Source: Alphaproteobacteria bacterium
GTDB taxonomy: Bacteria; Pseudomonadota; Alphaproteobacteria; Sphingomonadales; Emcibacteraceae
Direction of reading: 5' to 3'
NCBI GenBank assembly: GCA_013152615.1
Contig: JAADGA010000206.1
Coordinates: forward strand, 1-6,398
Length of the DNA stretch: 6,398 nucleotides
The position numbers were made by a program, and so were the translations under genes. Positions 5,224 to 6,398 of the stretch are shown one piece after another. The notes under the pieces were generated by a model that was not told the DNA's origin, did no database searches, and was given only the letters and a program-made list of their open reading frames with translations. Every line of letters begins with the position of its first letter. The stretch's first letter is position 1.

Positions 5224-6149
5224 GGCGCACCAGATCTGCCCGGTCACGGTCATGGCTTTGCCGGTTAACCATGATAGGTGTAATCATCGGCTGGACCACC
5301 GGGGCATCAGGCGCACCGATTACAGTCACCACTGCCCTGCCGGTGGCCGAGGGTGAATTTATGGTGCGGGAGCAAATAATATTTAATCATGGCGACAGCG
5401 ACCCGAAGACAAAAGCCCGCGAGCGCACGGCCCGAACAATCGTTTCGGTTCTGGCCTATGGGGTAAACAGCGACCTTGCCGTGTTCGCCGTCGTCCCCTA
5501 TGTCAGCAAGAGCCTGAAAGCGGGCGCTTCCGCTATTGGCCGCCACGCGGATGGCCTTGGTGATATGAAAATTTTTGGCCGCTACACTCTCTTCAAGAAT
5601 AATTTTAACGGCGGAAGTTTTCGCATTGCCCCTGTTGCCGGCCTTAAAATTCCAACCGGTAACAGCAACCGCCGTGACGCGCTCGGCCGCCTGCCGATCA
5701 GCGTCCAGCCCGGTTCCGGTTCATGGGACCCGTTCGGCGGTGTCGTTATCACCTACCAGACCCTCGATTTCCAGATTGATGCCGCAATCAGTTACACCGT
5801 AAATACCGGGGCCAACAGCACAGCCAATGGCTTTAAATTTGGCGACGTCAGCCGTCTGGACGGGTCGTTCCAATACCGCCTGTGGCCCGGAAAACTCGGC
5901 AGCGGCACCCCCGGTTTCCTCTATGGCGTTCTGGAGGCTAATCTGGTTCACCAACAGAATAATCATGTCAACGGCATTGAGGATGCGGGGTCGGGCGGAA
6001 CCCGGCTGTTTCTGGTTCCGGGACTGCAATATGTCACCAGACGCTGGATTGCCGAAGCCGCGATCCAGCTCCCCGTTATGCAAAATCTGAACGGCATGGC
6101 CCTCAGGGATCATTACACCGCCCGTGCCGGGCTCCGGTTTAATTTCTAA
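5220..6149 (+). CDS. Outer-membrane beta-barrel protein, Phenol_MetA_deg (PF13557)-like
   Basis: This 309-residue protein has an N-terminal signal (about 1-32: an arginine-rich start, a hydrophobic TMIGVIIGWTTG, then ASGA) and then alternating beta-strand sequence ending in FNF. A final phenylalanine is typical of outer-membrane barrels recognised by the Bam machinery. The segments GLGDMKIFGRYTLF (112-125), GLKIPTGNSN (141-150) and QPGSGSWDPFGG (163-174) are the usual marks of the PF13557 family, often annotated only as transporter. Some members sit beside degradation or metal genes; none of this fixes a substrate. The start lies in the stop of the preceding gene (ATGA, 5220-5223) with no good ribosome site of its own, so translation is probably coupled. 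In this context it may pass a metal or ligand across the outer membrane, which is inference. Confidence 0.87.
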   Translation: MRRTRSARSRSWLCRLTMIGVIIGWTTGASGAPITVTTALPVAEGEFMVREQIIFNHGDSDPKTKARERTARTIVSVLAYGVNSDLAVFAVVPYVSKSLKAGASAIGRHADGLGDMKIFGRYTLFKNNFNGGSFRIAPVAGLKIPTGNSNRRDALGRLPISVQPGSGSWDPFGGVVITYQTLDFQIDAAISYTVNTGANSTANGFKFGDVSRLDGSFQYRLWPGKLGSGTPGFLYGVLEANLVHQQNNHVNGIEDAGSGGTRLFLVPGLQYVTRRWIAEAAIQLPVMQNLNGMALRDHYTARAGLRFNF

Positions 6150-6163
6150 GACAGGTTATTACC

Positions 6164-6398
6164 ATGAAATATAAATTTATGATCAGGATAATCACTGGCC
6201 TGACGGCGGCTATTGTGCTGATCGCGCTGAGCGGCTGGCTGACTTTTGTGCCGTCGGCCAAACAACCCGGCTATAAATTTATCGGTGCCTAGGGGCAAAA
6301 GGGTGGTGGCCCCGGCGAGTTTGATAATCCGATCGGCATCGCGGTTTCTGACAGCGAGGTCTTCGTCTCCGATGCCCTGAACGCCCGCGTTGAGGTCT
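6164..6398 (+). pseudogene. NHL-repeat beta-propeller protein, interrupted by an amber codon (runs off right edge)
   Basis: From ATG 6164 the frame gives a membrane anchor or signal (hydrophobic residues about 8-30, GLTAAIVLIALSGWLTF) and then GYKFIGA, TAG at 6290-6292, and on in the same frame with GQKGGGPGEFDNPIGIAV and SDALNARVEV to the window end. This is the start of an NHL propeller, whose repeats usually read WGxxGxGPGEFxxPxGIAV and end in xDxxNxRIQVF. The amber codon sits exactly where tryptophan is expected, so one G-to-A change (TGG to TAG, at 6291) explains it. No ATG or GTG restart follows in frame within the window. The gene starts 14 bases after the barrel gene with a weak AGG upstream, and belongs to the same likely operon. 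It could be a true nonsense mutation, a base error, or a suppressed codon. Confidence 0.8.

Noticed and set aside
6290..6292. Genetic code reassignment of TAG
   Set aside because: The permease tail ends at a TAG where a stop is expected, and a single mutation or base error explains the NHL codon more simply.

Overview
This window looks like chromosomal DNA of a Gram-negative bacterium of moderate GC content. An alphaproteobacterium is the likeliest host: the acyl-CoA ligase has the MTIAGLMQ-type N terminus of the AlkK-like group, and there is an outer-membrane barrel and a cytochrome c-FTR1 permease. This placement is an inference from protein style only. I see no insertion sequence, phage gene, tRNA, rRNA or CRISPR array.

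Layout. Positions 1-984 (minus) hold the N-terminal 328 residues of an AMP-forming medium/long-chain acyl-CoA ligase that runs off the left edge, with its own promoter and strong ribosome binding site. Positions 1153-2337 (minus) hold a complete Bcr/CflA-type drug exporter. Positions 2338-2631 have no convincing gene, only a 14-bp palindrome and a short possible coding relic. Positions 2632-4586 (minus) hold a cytochrome c-FTR1 iron permease whose last 67 codons are in a different frame. Positions 4587-4872 are the regulatory region, with overlapping Fur-like palindromes, a 13-bp tandem repeat and one doubtful small ORF. From 4873 (plus) there is a tightly packed set: an exported CPFC heavy-metal-associated (HMA) protein, an outer-membrane beta-barrel of the Phenol_MetA_deg type starting inside the previous stop codon, and the start of an NHL-repeat protein broken by an amber codon where the family has tryptophan.

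How the genes may work together. The permease and the plus-strand set diverge from a shared AT-rich region that looks like a Fur operator. This suggests one iron-responsive, multi-compartment metal-handling locus: an outer-membrane barrel, a periplasmic CxxC metal-binding protein, a membrane-anchored NHL propeller, and an inner-membrane permease carrying its own heme domain. The heme could accept the electron when Fe(II) is oxidised for FTR1 transport, replacing the separate oxidase of other FTR1 systems. The individual families are known; the assembly and mechanism are inference.

Two of the four genes in this locus carry an apparent single-base lesion (a frameshift near 2835 and a stop at 6290-6292). 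Either the locus is decaying or the assembly has errors there. This should be settled before any functional reading. The acyl-CoA ligase and exporter appear intact and unrelated to the metal locus.
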